Positions 1 to 11,700 of a stretch of DNA of 64,000 nt are shown piece by piece (positions within the stretch are counted from its first letter, which is position 1; every line of letters begins with the position of its first letter). A program made the position numbers and the translations under genes. Under the pieces are notes generated by a model. It was not told where the DNA came from. It made no database searches and saw nothing but the letters and a program-made list of their open reading frames with translations. Origin of the DNA: Cichorium intybus (Eukaryota > Streptophyta > Magnoliopsida > Asterales > Asteraceae); the NCBI GenBank assembly GCA_023525715.1, contig CM042012.1:40403689-40467688 (forward strand), in the 5' to 3' direction.

Positions 1-1
1 G

Positions 2-472
2 GTGTCTCTGTTTAACATCCTTTCAAGGAGGGAAGACCATGAGATTCTTCATGAGCACGTCAAGAAACTACTCATGGGCTATATTCTGGAAGTGTCCAAT
101 CATGATGTTGAAGTGGCTTCTGTTCTGAACACCGTTCTGAAATGTTCAGCTGAAAAACCTCCTTCTGATCTGAAGAGACGCCGTCTCAGAAAGATCAAAA
201 AGGGTGACTAGAATGTGGCGTATCCGTCCAAGGAGGGAAAGGATTCGGTGAAAAAGATCTTCTATCTGCGAGACAAACATCTTTACCGAACTGCTGCATT
301 AAAGAAAATTCTCGATCTCATCAACAAGACAAAACTGAATACCGAGAATGACAAGAGATGCTTCAATGATATGCTGACCTGGTACATCGCCTTTCGGAAA
401 AGAATCTTGCTCTTAATTCTGAAGATATTCGAGAAGGTTAAGAAGGTTGTGAAGCTAGAGACTGAAGAATGA
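2..472 (+). pseudogene. Lysine-rich reading frame upstream of a copia 3' LTR
   Basis: Two stretches (2-211 and 215-472) lie in the same frame and are separated only by a TAG at 209-211, so they look like one broken reading frame. The product is rich in Lys, Leu and Ile; I recognise no domain. It lies directly upstream of a purine tract (491-505) and an LTR, so it is probably the 3' end of the internal region of a copia element whose body lies outside the window. The upstream part is missing, so function cannot be assigned. Confidence 0.35.
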
Positions 473-490
473 AATATGTTCGCATTTTGA

Positions 491-505
491 CTCAAAGGGG
501 GAGAT
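491..505 (+). other. Polypurine tract of a copia element
   Basis: The sequence CTCAAAGGGGGAGAT lies immediately before the TGTTGAG start of the LTR at 506. A purine tract next to the 3' LTR is the second-strand priming site of plant copia elements, and this wording is common among them. Confidence 0.7.
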
Positions 506-811
506 TGTTGAGTCATAAATAAAGATTGAGTCAAAGATGCTGATCGGATTAATCGCCAGATTTAGTGCCTTTAGTTTAGCTATCGTTTATGGAATGGGCC
601 TGTCCTTCCATACTTAGTTTTTGTATAAATAGCATGCACGTACCCTAATTAGGGTTAACTTTTGTAATCTTTTACGGCACTCATACAGAATAGTTCACAT
701 CGAATTGTTCTTGAGTTGTATATAAATCATTCGACATCCGTTCTTCATATTGTTTTGTTCCTGTTCTTGTTTATCTTTCTTATTCCGCATTGTTTGAATC
801 TTGATCCAACA
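506..811 (+). repeat. Copia 3' LTR (306 bp)
   Basis: It begins TGTTGAGTCA and ends GATCCAACA, giving TG...CA with inverted TGTTG/CAACA ends, directly after a purine tract. A TATA box (TATAAATA, 624-631) is followed by a CCCTAATTAGGG palindrome (643-654). The internal region and 5' LTR are outside the window, so target-site duplication cannot be tested; a solo LTR is excluded by the purine tract. Confidence 0.7.
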
Positions 812-825
812 CTTTTGTAACAATA

Positions 826-1199
826 GTTATAATAAGAAGACAATCGGTTTTATGATTTGGTTAAAGCATTTATTTACTTGCCATTATATGCTAAGATTTC
901 GGGGTCAAAAACCCACATTACTCATGAGGCTTTATGTCTTACGTATGTTTGTTTTTGTAAAAATGCTATGTACTCAGGTGAAGTCGATAAAGATGAGAAG
1001 ACTACTTGAGCATTAGAAAGAATGGTTTGTGGGACCTGTGTATGGTAGTTGCGTTTTGAACTATGGCTCTGTATTAGTGGTTGTACTGGACCATTTAGTG
1101 TTTGAAGTTTATAATAGTGGTTTTGTTTAACCACCCTTTTGTATTGTAAGTTTTTGTAAATATTGTCAGACTTTTGTAATTGAGAAATGGGGTGTTACA
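826..1199. repeat. Gypsy-LTR-like fragment, copy 1
   Basis: The right edge reads GGGGTGTTACA, the inverted form of the TGTAACACCC start typical of many plant Ty3/gypsy LTRs. Orientation is uncertain because such LTRs have palindromic ends. A minus-strand open frame (922-1134) is also partly open in the second copy, but I see no protein family and treat it as chance. Confidence 0.4.
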
Positions 1200-1247
1200 A
1201 TGTTAGATGATGAAGCCAATGAATTCTTGTTGACGAAAGAGTAACCT

Positions 1248-1259
1248 GCTCTGATACCA
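1248..1259 (-). other. Primer-binding site (initiator tRNA-Met), minus strand
   Basis: Plus-strand GCTCTGATACCA reads TGGTATCAGAGC on the minus strand, the classic complement of the 3' end of initiator tRNA-Met. It lies two bases from the LTR at 1262-1620, so the retrotransposon it belongs to pointed left; only its 5' LTR and leader remain. Confidence 0.7.
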
Positions 1260-1261
1260 GT

Positions 1262-1620
1262 TATTGCATCGTAAAATATGCAATTAAGAACACACAAGAA
1301 TTCCAAACTCAGTCAAAAACCAATTATGATTGACAATATATTACTTCTCTCACACAGAATTACAATTGAGGGCGTATGTAAAAAAGAACTCTATATAACA
1401 TGTATATACTACGTAAATGCTATATATATGGTAAATCCTGATAAATCTGGGATATATAGAAAACTATACAAAGATAAGATCCTAATCACTAAGATTACGG
1501 ATCTGTAACAAAACTGACTTCACGTTGTCGCTAAAGAACAATCAACGTGACACTTATGCTGAGCTGATTACCAACGTTAAAATCTTTGACACTCATCAGA
1601 TTCCAAAAGTAGTCCCAACA
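1262..1620 (-). repeat. Copia 5' LTR, minus strand, copy 1 (359 bp)
   Basis: On the plus strand it ends GTCCCAACA, and its other end is next to the minus-strand PBS. Its first plus-strand bases read TATTGC where copy 2 has TGTTGC, so this copy has lost the canonical dinucleotide. No coding sequence follows in the minus direction beyond about 50 bp of leader. Confidence 0.6.
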
Positions 1621-1990
1621 TTACGGAATCTATAGCACTTTTGCTATGAGATTTGCTACAAAATTATTCCATAACACATTAGCCACACACTAAATCCGTA
1701 GCAAAATAACTACAAGTTTTTTCCGTAGCAAGTCCATAGCAAATTAACTATAGACTTATTCGTAGCAATTTTGTAGCAAATTCTCTATGGACCAAATTCG
1801 TAATAGATATTCCATAGCAAATTCACTACGGACCAATTCCATAACAGATTTTTCGTGGCAAATTCAGTATAGACCTATTCTAGAAAAAATATTTTGTATC
1901 AAATTCATTACGGACCAATTCGATAACAGGTATTTTGTAACAAATTCACAACAGATCAATTTCGTAACAGGTATTCCGTAACAAATTCAA
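1621..1990. repeat. CACTA-like subterminal repeat array, copy 1
   Basis: Degenerate short units of the type GTAGCAAATTCACTACGGACC and TCCGTAGCAA recur about every 35-50 bp in direct and inverted form. Such arrays are characteristic of CACTA (En/Spm) transposon ends. No transposase or terminal CACTA motif is seen next to this array; the copia LTR at 1262-1620 apparently landed inside it. Confidence 0.5.
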
Positions 1991-3122
1991 GGTAAGAACA
2001 TCACTTCTTTTAAGTCAATCAACCTACTTCGAGTGGATGTGTGGGTGAATCAAAAATTCAATGGGTGGATGAGGATAACTCAATGATTTTAACCCTTAAT
2101 TCGTGTACCAATCATTAGGGGAACACAATTCAACTATTGGATGTGGTTAAAAAAACCAAGGAATGATGATTGAGCTCAAAAACCCTAGAATTTCGGTTTA
2201 TACAATTTTGTATGATTCTAAAGTTTTTTTGAGTCATAAGGGTTGTATTGGATGTGTGAAAGTATCTCTAGTTGTTTTTTTAGTCTTCATTCGATTTTGG
2301 TTAGGGCTGATACTGGACAGAGCAAAATTACAAGCCGTGCAGGTTGAAAAAAACTGGTCTATACGTCACATGACCTGTGTGACTTGAGTTCGAAAACTGC
2401 ATAGGTCAGGCATGACCCGTGTGAATTCCACACAACTTGTGTAACCTGAATTCATGCAATTTTCTCCTATTTTGCCCTATCTTTGTAGCTTTGATCTCCA
2501 GCTCCTAGTATAAGTTTAATATAGGGTGGAAACATAAAAAATGAGTTAATATTGTAATATAAATAACTTCAATAGGTTCAGATTAAGTGATTGAAGATCA
2601 AGGAAATGGTAAAGGGGTGTTAAAAACTTAGGTACTCCCCGCATGATTCTAAGGTAAGTATGTGTAGATTTTGTTGAGTACATAACAAATAAACATTTTA
2701 TAATTGTGAAATTGATAAATGACTTCCAAAATTAATGTTTTGAAAATGGTTCTATATAAGAGCTATGATGTTTTTACGTGTTTGAGTTACGGTTAACGTT
2801 AAGACCAATTTGTGATGAAATCATGGAAGTAATAGAAATATGAATTAAATAATAAAAGTAATGGAAAGAGTTGTTCGAGTTAGGACCTTACTCGTTTGAA
2901 GGAGGGTCAAAAGACATTACTGAGATGGTACCTCCTTTCCGTGAAGTAGTTGTCTCTAGCACCCTCTTATGGTTAGATTTGTTCTATGTCATAAAGGGAG
3001 ATGCATTTACCACGCCCTTATAGATGGATTAGTTCTATTCTGGGAAAGGAGAATTGATATCGGGAATACCCTTACAAAGATATAAACAATAAATAATGAA
3101 TCATGAGTTATAGTTGGTGTAG
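1991..3122. other. Unassigned spacer between the two duplicated blocks
   Basis: No convincing gene is present. Around 2360-2450 short motifs such as TGACCCGTGTG recur, reminiscent of gypsy LTR sequence, and 2880-3060 resembles transcribed LTR sequence, but there are no boundaries I can define. Confidence 0.3.
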
Positions 3123-3543
3123 GTTATAATAAGAGGAGAATCAGTTTTATGATTTGGTTAAACCATTTATTTACTTGCCATTATATGCTAAGCTTTTGGG
3201 GTCGAAAACCCACATTACTCACGAGGCTTTATGTCTTATGTATGTTTGTTTTTGTAAAATGATATGTACTCACGTGAAGTAGATAAAGATGAGCAGACCT
3301 CTTGAGTATTAGAAGGAGTGGTTTGTGGGACCTGTGTATGATAGTTACGTTTTGAACTATGGCTCTGTATTAGTGGTTGTACTTCCCCATTTAGTGTTTG
3401 AAGTTTGTAATAGTGGTTTTGTTTAACCACCCTTTTGTATTATAAGTTTTTGTAAATATTGTTAGACTTTTGTAATTGAGAAATGGGGTGTTATAATGTT
3501 AGATGATGAAGCCAATGAATCCTTGTTGACGAAAGAGTAACCT

Positions 3544-3555
3544 GCTCTGATATCG
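3544..3555 (-). other. Decayed primer-binding site, minus strand
   Basis: This is the counterpart of 1248-1259; it reads CGATATCAGAGC on the minus strand, differing from the initiator tRNA-Met complement at two positions. Confidence 0.55.
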
Positions 3556-3557
3556 GT

Positions 3558-3918
3558 TGTTGCATCGTAAAATATGCAATTAAGAACACACAAGAATTCC
3601 AAACTCAGTCAGAAACCAATTATGATTGACAATATATTACTTCTCAAATAGAGAATTACAATTGAGTGCGTACGTACAAAAGAACTATATATAACATGTA
3701 TATACTACGTAAATGCTATATATATATGGTAAATCCCGATAAATCAGGGATATTTAAAAAACTATACAAAGATAAGATCCTAATCACTAAGATTACAGAT
3801 CTGTATCAAAACTAACTTCACGTTGTCGCTAAAGAACGATCAACGTGACACTTATGCTGAGCTGATTACCAACGTGAAAATCTTTGACACTCATCAGATT
3901 CTAATAGTAGTCCCAACA
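3558..3918 (-). repeat. Copia 5' LTR, minus strand, copy 2 (361 bp)
   Basis: The plus strand reads TGTTGCATCG at the left and CCCAACA at the right, a proper TG...CA LTR with short inverted ends. It is homologous to 1262-1620. Confidence 0.65.
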
Positions 3919-4315
3919 TAACAGAATCTGTAGCACTTTTGCTACGAGATTTGCTACAAAATTATTCTATAACACATTAGCCACACACTAAATCTGTAGC
4001 AAAATAACTACAAGTTTTTTCCGTAGCAAGTCCATAGAAAATTAACTACGAACTAATCCGTAGCAATTCTGTAGCAAATTCACTATGGACCAAATTTGTA
4101 ATAGATATTCCATAGAAAATTCACTATGGACCAATTTCGTAACAGATTTTCGTGGCAAATTAAGTACAGACCTATTCCATAACAAATATTTTGTAGCAAA
4201 TTCATTATAGACCAATTTCGTAACAGGTATTCCGTAACGAATTCACTATAGACCAATTTCGTAACAGATATTCCATAGCAAACTCCCTACTGACCAATTC
4301 TGAAACAAAGATTTT
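3919..4315. repeat. CACTA-like subterminal repeat array, copy 2
   Basis: It shows the same degenerate GTAGCAAATT/CTACGGACC units as 1621-1990, ending near GATTTTGTAGCGAC. It is part of the duplicated block. Confidence 0.5.
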
Positions 4316-6696
4316 GTAGCGACTTATATAATAAAACATTTAAAATAATATATTGATTTACAAAAACTTTTTAAACGATCGATTAAAATGTATCAAAGTA
4401 ATTGGTGTTACCAAAACATAAAATTTACAATTTCATAAAAGCTGAAGACTTTGACATTTAAATATTGTGCATAAGGAACTCGAACAGTCAGGCTGTGTTC
4501 TTTACCGAAAATACCCCCTAAACATGAAAATGTTAAATATCAACGGGTAAATGAAACTCTTAGTGATAAGAGATATCTACATACACATTCATATGTCATG
4601 TAGCACATAACAAGTAGTGTTCCTCATGAAGAGGTCGGGGAACATCCAATCTCACACAAAGAACTTCTTACACCTCACGAAGAGGAATTGTAATTGCCCT
4701 GCCTCACAAAGAGGCAGGGTCTTAACCCACAGAAAGGTATCTAACATATCCCACAAAGGGGCATCTGAACGTAGCCTACAAGGGGCATCCAAACATATTC
4801 TACAAGGAGCATCTAACATATCCCACAAAGGGTTGGATAATCATAACATAAATAACACACTAGCACATACACACATAGGCACATAAATGTACGTATAGAA
4901 AGTGAAACTCACGTGATACCAGTGAGTAGCTAGAAACAATCCATATACCAAGACATAAAAGATATCATGTAACAACCTACATACAATATCAATAGTCGCT
5001 ACTTAGGCCATATGTCAACTCATTACTTAATAATACTTTATAAAGTATTTATTTTAGTTTTTCTTTAGTGACATTAGTCTGCTCATAAAAAGGTACAACC
5101 TTTTTACTTATTCTTTTAGAATTATTATTAAATATTATTAAATTGAACTCTTTTAACTTTTATGGGTATAGAGAACATACTCATGAGACCTTTGGCTGAT
5201 TTTCTATGTATTTTACAATTTGACCCATCTAAATGACCCACTTTCTGGAACAGGTTGCAAAGTTTGCAACTTTCATCCTAGGAGAGACTTGATTTTGGTA
5301 TTACGAAAATTATGGCATCAACTAGACACCAAAAAAGAATGCAGGCTCTGACCTCATGTCAATTGGATTTTCTAGAATTTTTAATGCAATTTACAAGTTG
5401 GCTAATGCAATCAGTCAACTTGCTGGACCATACAATGAAAATGCAACTTCTACCCAACTTAAGGATGGAACTAGGCTAATCCCTTTTAAGGGAAGCAACT
5501 ATAAAATCTTCCTAAAATCTGGTCCAATTTTCATATGAATTGGAGTTATCAATAATCAACTATGGATTTTTCAAATTGATTAATGCCATTAGTGGGCATC
5601 TTGGACCAGTTTGTGAAGATTGCCATATCTACTGCAGTTGTAGCTGGAAACAGGTCAAGCCCTTTAGATGGAATGAACTACACTTCCATACCTTTCTAGG
5701 GACATAAGATTCATACAATTTAGATGCACCATTGATTTTGATAGGGGATAGATTTCATGATTCCACATATTAGCAATTTCAAGTCTACCCTTTATCCCAT
5801 CCATTAAGCACTTAATAATTAAGCTAATGGTAATCAATTCTAGTGGAAACTAAACTTCAATCATAGATATTTAGATTTATAAAAGGATCATCTTAATGAA
5901 TTAAGATCCATACCCCAAACCTAGCATAAGGACCACATTTGTTCACATATAGATCAATAGGGCTTCAAGCATAACAATGGTATGTGTTTTGTGGTTAACA
6001 ATGTCAAAATCTCCACTCATCAAGTCCTACCTCATCCATGGTTGGATCAGCCTTCAACCACCATCTATGTGGTGGTTTAGAGGCTGTGATCAGTGATTTA
6101 AAGTGATGGTTAATGGTGGGGAAAAAAAGAACACATGAATGACTAATAAACTTACCTTGAACCTAGAACACGTCAACTATGATTGACACTCCTTCTTCTT
6201 TTTCCCATCCTCTCTTTTAATGTCTAAAATTCACTGCTATTGTTCCTTCTCGTATCCACAAAAATCCTGCCATAAGTTAACGACTTCTCCCTCTATTCTC
6301 AATTCCCACTTCACAGTTGAAGGAAAGGGTGGTCAGCTAGGGTTCATGCATGTGATTTACATATGCACATACGTATGCACGGTTGAAGGAAATTGTGGTC
6401 GAATAGGGTTCAGTAGTGAACCACCATAGAACATCAGTCCTGATCAACAATTTTTTCTACTCAGCATACAACTTTTATACGTGAAAGAGGGAAGAGATCC
6501 AACTTATGGTTGGATGCGATTGGTTGAGAAGATATACGTGTATGTATGTGTTATCGAGGATGAGAAGCTTGGGTTGAAAGAACCGAGAACTTCATGAGGC
6601 GTAGATGTGTCGACCATGCATTCTTGGCCCAAGAAGGGTTTAATGCACGAGTTTGAGACAACGCACTTCTATTCGCTCAATTTTGAAATGAATTCA
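4316..6696. other. Unassigned sequence, probably decayed LTR material
   Basis: No gene could be recognised; open frames here are short and unlike known proteins. Between about 4715 and 4835 a unit of roughly 25 bp (ATATCCCACAAAGGGGCATC) recurs about four times. The mixture of CCAAACCTAGCATAAGG-like non-coding text resembles gypsy LTRs, but no boundaries or primer site are visible. Confidence 0.3.
4715..4835. repeat. Short tandem repeat, about 25-bp unit, four copies
   Basis: Units of the form CATATCCCACAAAGGGGCATCTAA follow each other with substitutions. The open frame through it therefore encodes a repeated ISHKGAS peptide, which I consider a by-product. Confidence 0.5.
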
Positions 6697-7461
6697 AATC
6701 GGATTAGGTGTCTAAGCCATGACCTTATATTTGTATTTATTTTATTAATTGAAGCAAAGTCCATTTGGGTTGCCCTAATAGCAGGAGGATTGATGTAGAA
6801 GTCAACAGAGAGAAAGGTTGATTTATTAATTGTTTAATAAATCAATAGATATAAATTAATAGTTTATTAATATATTTAAGTTTTAATATATTAATTAGAA
6901 ACTATAATAATTAATTAGAAATTAATCTAGAATTAATTGGATTTAATTTAGTGATTAATTTAATTAATTAAAAGTGCAGGGACTGGTTATGTAATTATTC
7001 AATAGTTGAATATTGACTGGCCAGTGGACATGGGTGAAAGTGGCGAGATTTTGGTGGTGACACCACAAATCTCGAAACCCTAATTAGGGTTTAGAAAAGC
7101 CTTGCCCATTTGACAAAAGGCTTGTCAAAAGTTGGGCTCTAGGGTTTTAAGCTGTGCCACTTGTAACTATAAATAGGGAACCCCTGGGAAACCCTTGTCT
7201 GCGCTAACTCCATCTCTCTGTGGATATTCTGCTGTCTTCTCTCCTCCATTGCTTGGGTGTGACTGCATTTGAGGCAGGATCTCTTTGCTGCTAGCTTCAA
7301 GAACAAGATTCAAAGGTTGGTAATTCTTGTTTTGATCTTTAGAATTAAATGTTGGCCTTTAGGTTTTATATTATATGTTTATAGAAGAAAACATAGATCT
7401 CTTTTAGGGTTGCATGTGAACTTAGGAATTTTATAGTTCATAGTTTATACAAAACCCTTTA
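6697..7461 (+). repeat. CopA 5' LTR
   Basis: Homologous to 13612-14376 over its full length. It carries an AAACCCTAATTAGGGTTT palindrome (7075-7092) and a TATA box (TATAAATA, 7168-7175). The end reads CCCTTTA where the 3' LTR has CCCTTCA. Transcription is expected to start about 30 bp after the TATA box. Confidence 0.9.
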
Positions 7462-7462
7462 G

Positions 7463-7475
7463 TGGTATCAGAGCC
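7463..7475 (+). other. CopA primer-binding site
   Basis: TGGTATCAGAGCC, one base after the 5' LTR, complements the 3' end of initiator tRNA-Met. Confidence 0.9.
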
Positions 7476-8725
7476 AATTTGTTTTCTTGTAAATTTGATG
7501 TAATTGTTTGCCTGGTGTTGGGTGATTTTGCAAAAATCATGACCCTCACAATAGCCCCATAGATTTTGGTGGCTAGGGTTTTGCAAACCCTAGCCTCCCT
7601 TCCCTTATCTGTGAATTTGCCTGCTGCTATGAGTAGTTGGTTGTTATTTTTGGTAATTATTGGATAATTAAATAACTGGAACCCCTCATCCCATGCATGC
7701 TATTTTCGAGATTAAGGGATGGGGTTAGCAAAATTAATTTGATTAATTTTTGTGATTCCCTTCCTTGATTTAATTAGTTTAATTAAATTGTTTAATTAAA
7801 AGACCAATTAAATCACTTAAAGATTTAATTTAAATTTTCGAAAAATACATATAAATTTGTGAAAATTCTTAGAAAATTAAATATAAAATATTTTAAAGAG
7901 TTTAAAATATATCTTATATATTTATGATTAAAAGTTAATATTTATATGTAAGATAAAAATGGTTAGTCTTACCGTTAGTAGGCCTCATTCACAAAACTGT
8001 CCTATAAAGAGGGTATACGGCAATTGCCTATAAAATGGTAGTCTAATGGGTATCTACTCTCACCCACCGCTCTCCTGGTGAGTCGAGTGTCGTTAGCCGA
8101 ACGGGTTTGATAGAACTGCTAAGCCTCTTAAAAGTATAATGCTATAATTGAAAGTACTAGAACCTTGAACAAAATCCCAATCTAGTTACTTTAGGTCAAA
8201 AATGTGAATTGGTGCTAATCCATGGAATTGCACATTGCACTTTGTGGAACGTTGGTGGAGCGTGTGTGGTTTACCAGCACACCAACTGGGGTCCATAAAG
8301 AGTCGTAATGAGTTTCTCGATTTTACCATTGTTGATGGAGCGTGTGTGGTTAACCGGCACGTCAATTTGAGATGGTAATTGACTTCGAGAGTATCGAGAT
8401 AATTCGCATGGTTATTCACACCCGGTTTGTGATCCTCGGTATCCCAGTCACAAACAGTGGGGCATTCCCAAGATTGAAACATGCTATTGAACAGTTCAAT
8501 AAATCTCAAAAGAAACTAGGAATTCCATTATAATTTGATTATGTTTCCGCGGTGGAATTGGCTGAATCGTTAGTCGCCTACCTTATAAATTTTACAATAA
8601 AGATTACGGCATCCCTCTTCGATATTGTAGATTGTTATTGTAAGATCCTAGCCTTATATTTATTCTTGGGTGAATATAAGGGTTATTTATAAATGTCTAA
8701 TTAAAACTATCTTCTTCTTTTATAG
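7476..8725 (+). other. CopA leader (5' untranslated region)
   Basis: Non-coding sequence conserved in CopB and CopC. It contains a direct repeat of about 29 bp (8257-8285 and 8337-8365; core GCGTGTGTGGTTTACC) present twice in every member. The site GTTGGTGG at 8251-8258 is the empty form of the hAT insertion site occupied in CopC. Confidence 0.7.
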
Positions 8726-11700
8726 ATGTCTTCTGACCAAACCGCCCCCCACTCAAACTCCGGTAATGTCACCTCGATATTGTCATTGTGCTCCAAAGTG
8801 ACGTTGGATGGCACTAACTACAATGACTGGATCCGTAACATCGAAATGGCTCTAAGGTTTGAACACAAAGAGTATGTTCTGGAAACTGAGCTGATTGAGG
8901 TTGACCCAGATACCGCTACTCCCGAGGAACTCGCCTCGTACCAAAAACACTCGGATGATGCAACCAAAGTGGCTTGCATCATGATCGCCACCATGAACCC
9001 GGAGCTGCAAAGAATTTACGAGGACTACTGGCTTTACGAAATGCACAAAGAGCTCGGGGAAAAGTTCCGCAAGCAAGAGTGCATCGAAAGGCGTGAGTTT
9101 GTAAAAGCTTTCACTAACGGCAAGCCTAAAGATGGAGAGTCCATCTGCACTCACGTGCAAAGGATGCAAGGTTATGTGGAAAGACTAAGGAAGCTAGAAA
9201 TGCTTGTTCATGATGATTTAGCTATTGACATAGTGCTAAACTCCTTACCTGGTTCTTATGACCAGTTCACACTGGCGTATCATTTGAACAACAGTCAGGC
9301 AACTTTGGCTGAATTACACCGCATGCTTCGTACTGCTGAAGACGGGATGAAGGGGAAAAGTGTGCTCCCCATTAACCCGCCTGTCCTGGCTATTGGCTCT
9401 GGCAAGGGAAAGAAAAGGAAGGGCCCTCCGAAGCAAAACTGGAGGGAAAAGGTTCATGTCGGGTCATATAGCAGTGCCCCGAGAGCCAAGTCTTCCGGCA
9501 TTCCATATGTCACGAACCCCAAAGATGCCGATTGCTTTTATTGCAAAGAAAAAGGTCACTGGAAGAGAAGCTGCCCCAGGTACTTGCAGGATATCAAGGA
9601 TGGCAAAGTGAAGCCATTACAAGCAGGTACTTACTCTATATCTAATAACTCTTCTTCTTCCTGTTCTTGGGTCCTTGATACCGGATGTGGTTTTCATATA
9701 TGTTCTGATTTGCAGGGCCTAAAGGAAAGTAGGGAGCTGGAGCATGGTAGATTGAACCTGGTCATGGGCAATAGGAGAACGTCACCTGTTACCAAGATCG
9801 GTGTCTATAGACTAGTGCTTAGTAATGGAGTTAGTTTAGATTTACATAATTGTTGCTATTCGCCGGATATGGCTAGAAACATAATTTCTTTTCATGCATT
9901 GTTCAAACAAGGCTTTTATTATACTTTTGATAAATTGAATGGTTCAATTTCAGCTTTTAAAAATGATGTTTTTATATTTAATGCTTTGCCTTGTGATGGA
10001 GTGTATGAATCTATTATGTGTATTGACAATTATGGTAATGAAGTTTTAAATATTGATTCTTCAAGTGGTGTAGAAAAGGCGTGATTGTGGCACTGTCGCC
10101 TTGGCCATATTAACAAGAAACGCATCGCCCAACTCCAAAAGGATGGAGTGTTGGAATCATTCGACTGTAAATCGGATGATGTATGTGAATCTTGTTTACT
10201 TGGCAAGATGACAAAATCACCATTCAAAGGTTCCTTTGAAAGAGGTGAAGGTTTGTTGGATATCATACACACAAATGTGTGTGGTCCCTTCAGAAACAAC
10301 CACAAAAGATGGCACGTGGTTCTATGTGACCTTTACTGATGATTTTAGTAGATATGGGTATATCTACTTAATCAAGCACAAATCAGATACCTTTGAAAAG
10401 TTCAAAGAGTTTAAAAACGAAGTAGAAAATCAACTGGGCAGAAAGGTAAAGATGCTTAGATCTGACAGAGGCGGTGAGTATCATAGTATCGAGTTTCTTG
10501 ATAATCTTAAGGAATGTGGAATTGTTTCACAGTTGTCGCCTCCAAGAAACCAAAGTTGAACGGTGTTACTTAAAGGCGAAACTGAGCCTTGTTGGATATG
10601 GTTCGTTCCATGATGAATCCAGCTTCGCTTCCAATTCATTTATGGGGGGTATGCCTTAGAGACTGCCGCCCATATCCTTAACCTTGTCCCAACCAAGAAG
10701 GTTGCTAAAACACCTCACGAGATGTGGACGGGGAAAGTTCCCTCGTTGGCACACATCAAAGTCTGGGGTTGTGAGGCTTTCGTGAGACGAGAGACTCAAG
10801 ACAAACTCGCAAAAAGAAGTGAGAGGTGATATTTCATCGGATACCCGAAACAGTCATTTGGATACTTGTTCTACAGACCAAGCGAGGATGTGGTCTTTGT
10901 AGCTAGACGAGGAGTCTTTCGAGAGAGAGAGAGCTCATTTCTATAGAGGACAGTGGGAGTACTGTTGACATTGAAGAAATTCAGGAAACACCCGATGAAA
11001 CAACCTTAGGAGAATCCAGCCACCAACATGAGGAAGAGGTTCCTATTGGACCGACTGACATCTCATTGCCCCTTAGGCGTTCGGGTAGAGTTAGCATGCC
11101 ACTCGAGTTTTATGGTTTCCATATAACTACGGATGGTGATATGTTTGTCAGTGATCGTACACTAACAAATTTGGATGAACCAGCTAACTACCGCGAAGCA
11201 GTGGCGGGCCCTGAGTCTGCAAATGGAAAGAGGCAATAGACAGCGAGATTAAGTCCATGTATGACAATCAAGTTTGGAACTTGGTTGACAATATGCCGGG
11301 TCGTAAGACAGTCGGGTGCAAGTGGATCTTCAAGAAGAAGACCGACATGGATGGTAAAGTACACACTTATAATGCTCGGATGGTTGCGAAGGGATTCACT
11401 CAAACCCCGGGGGTTGACTATGATGAAACCTTCTCACCAGTAGCCAAGATTAAGTCAATTAGGATAATGCTTGCCATAGCTGCATTTCATGATTATGAAA
11501 TTTGGCAGATGGATGTCAAAACCGCTTTCCCTAACGGGAAACTGACTGAGGATGTTTACATGAATCAGCCAGAAGGTTTTGTAGACACAAAGCATCCTGA
11601 TAAAGTGTGTAAGCTTGAAAGATCAATCTACGGATTGAAACAAGCTTCTCGCAGCTGGAATCTTTGCTTCCATGAGAACGTCAAAGAGTTTGGTTTCTCT

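Larger units (their letters stand above)
826..1990. repeat. Segmental duplication, copy 1 (nested TE block)
   Basis: This block is repeated at 3123-4315 in the same orientation and order: a gypsy-LTR-like end finishing in GGTGTTACA, a copia leader plus PBS plus LTR on the minus strand, and CACTA-like subterminal repeats. Most positions match by eye, with scattered substitutions and small indels. Since several unrelated TE pieces share the same junctions, the whole block was copied after the pieces had nested. Confidence 0.8.
3123..4315. repeat. Segmental duplication, copy 2 (nested TE block)
   Basis: It matches 826-1990 with an offset of about 2.3 kb. It extends the CACTA-like array by about one further unit before unrelated sequence (TTATATAATAAAAC) starts. 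The gypsy-LTR-like part is 3123-3495. Confidence 0.8.

Noticed and set aside
922..3430. Minus-strand frame starting MVKQNHYYKLQTLNG seen at 922-1134 and 3236-3430
   Set aside because: It recurs only because the block is duplicated; the C-terminal parts diverge by frame, and the region looks like an LTR end.
4617..4886. Repeated ISHKGAS peptide frame as a possible small repeat protein
   Set aside because: It is explained by a degenerate 25-bp DNA tandem repeat in non-coding sequence.
8186..8509. Minus-strand frame of 107 codons in the CopA leader
   Set aside because: It is not preserved as a frame in the CopB and CopC leaders and has no known domain.
11188..11403. Minus-strand frames antisense to RT that recur in CopA, CopB and CopC
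   Set aside because: They recur because the sense coding sequence is conserved; there is no independent evidence of expression.
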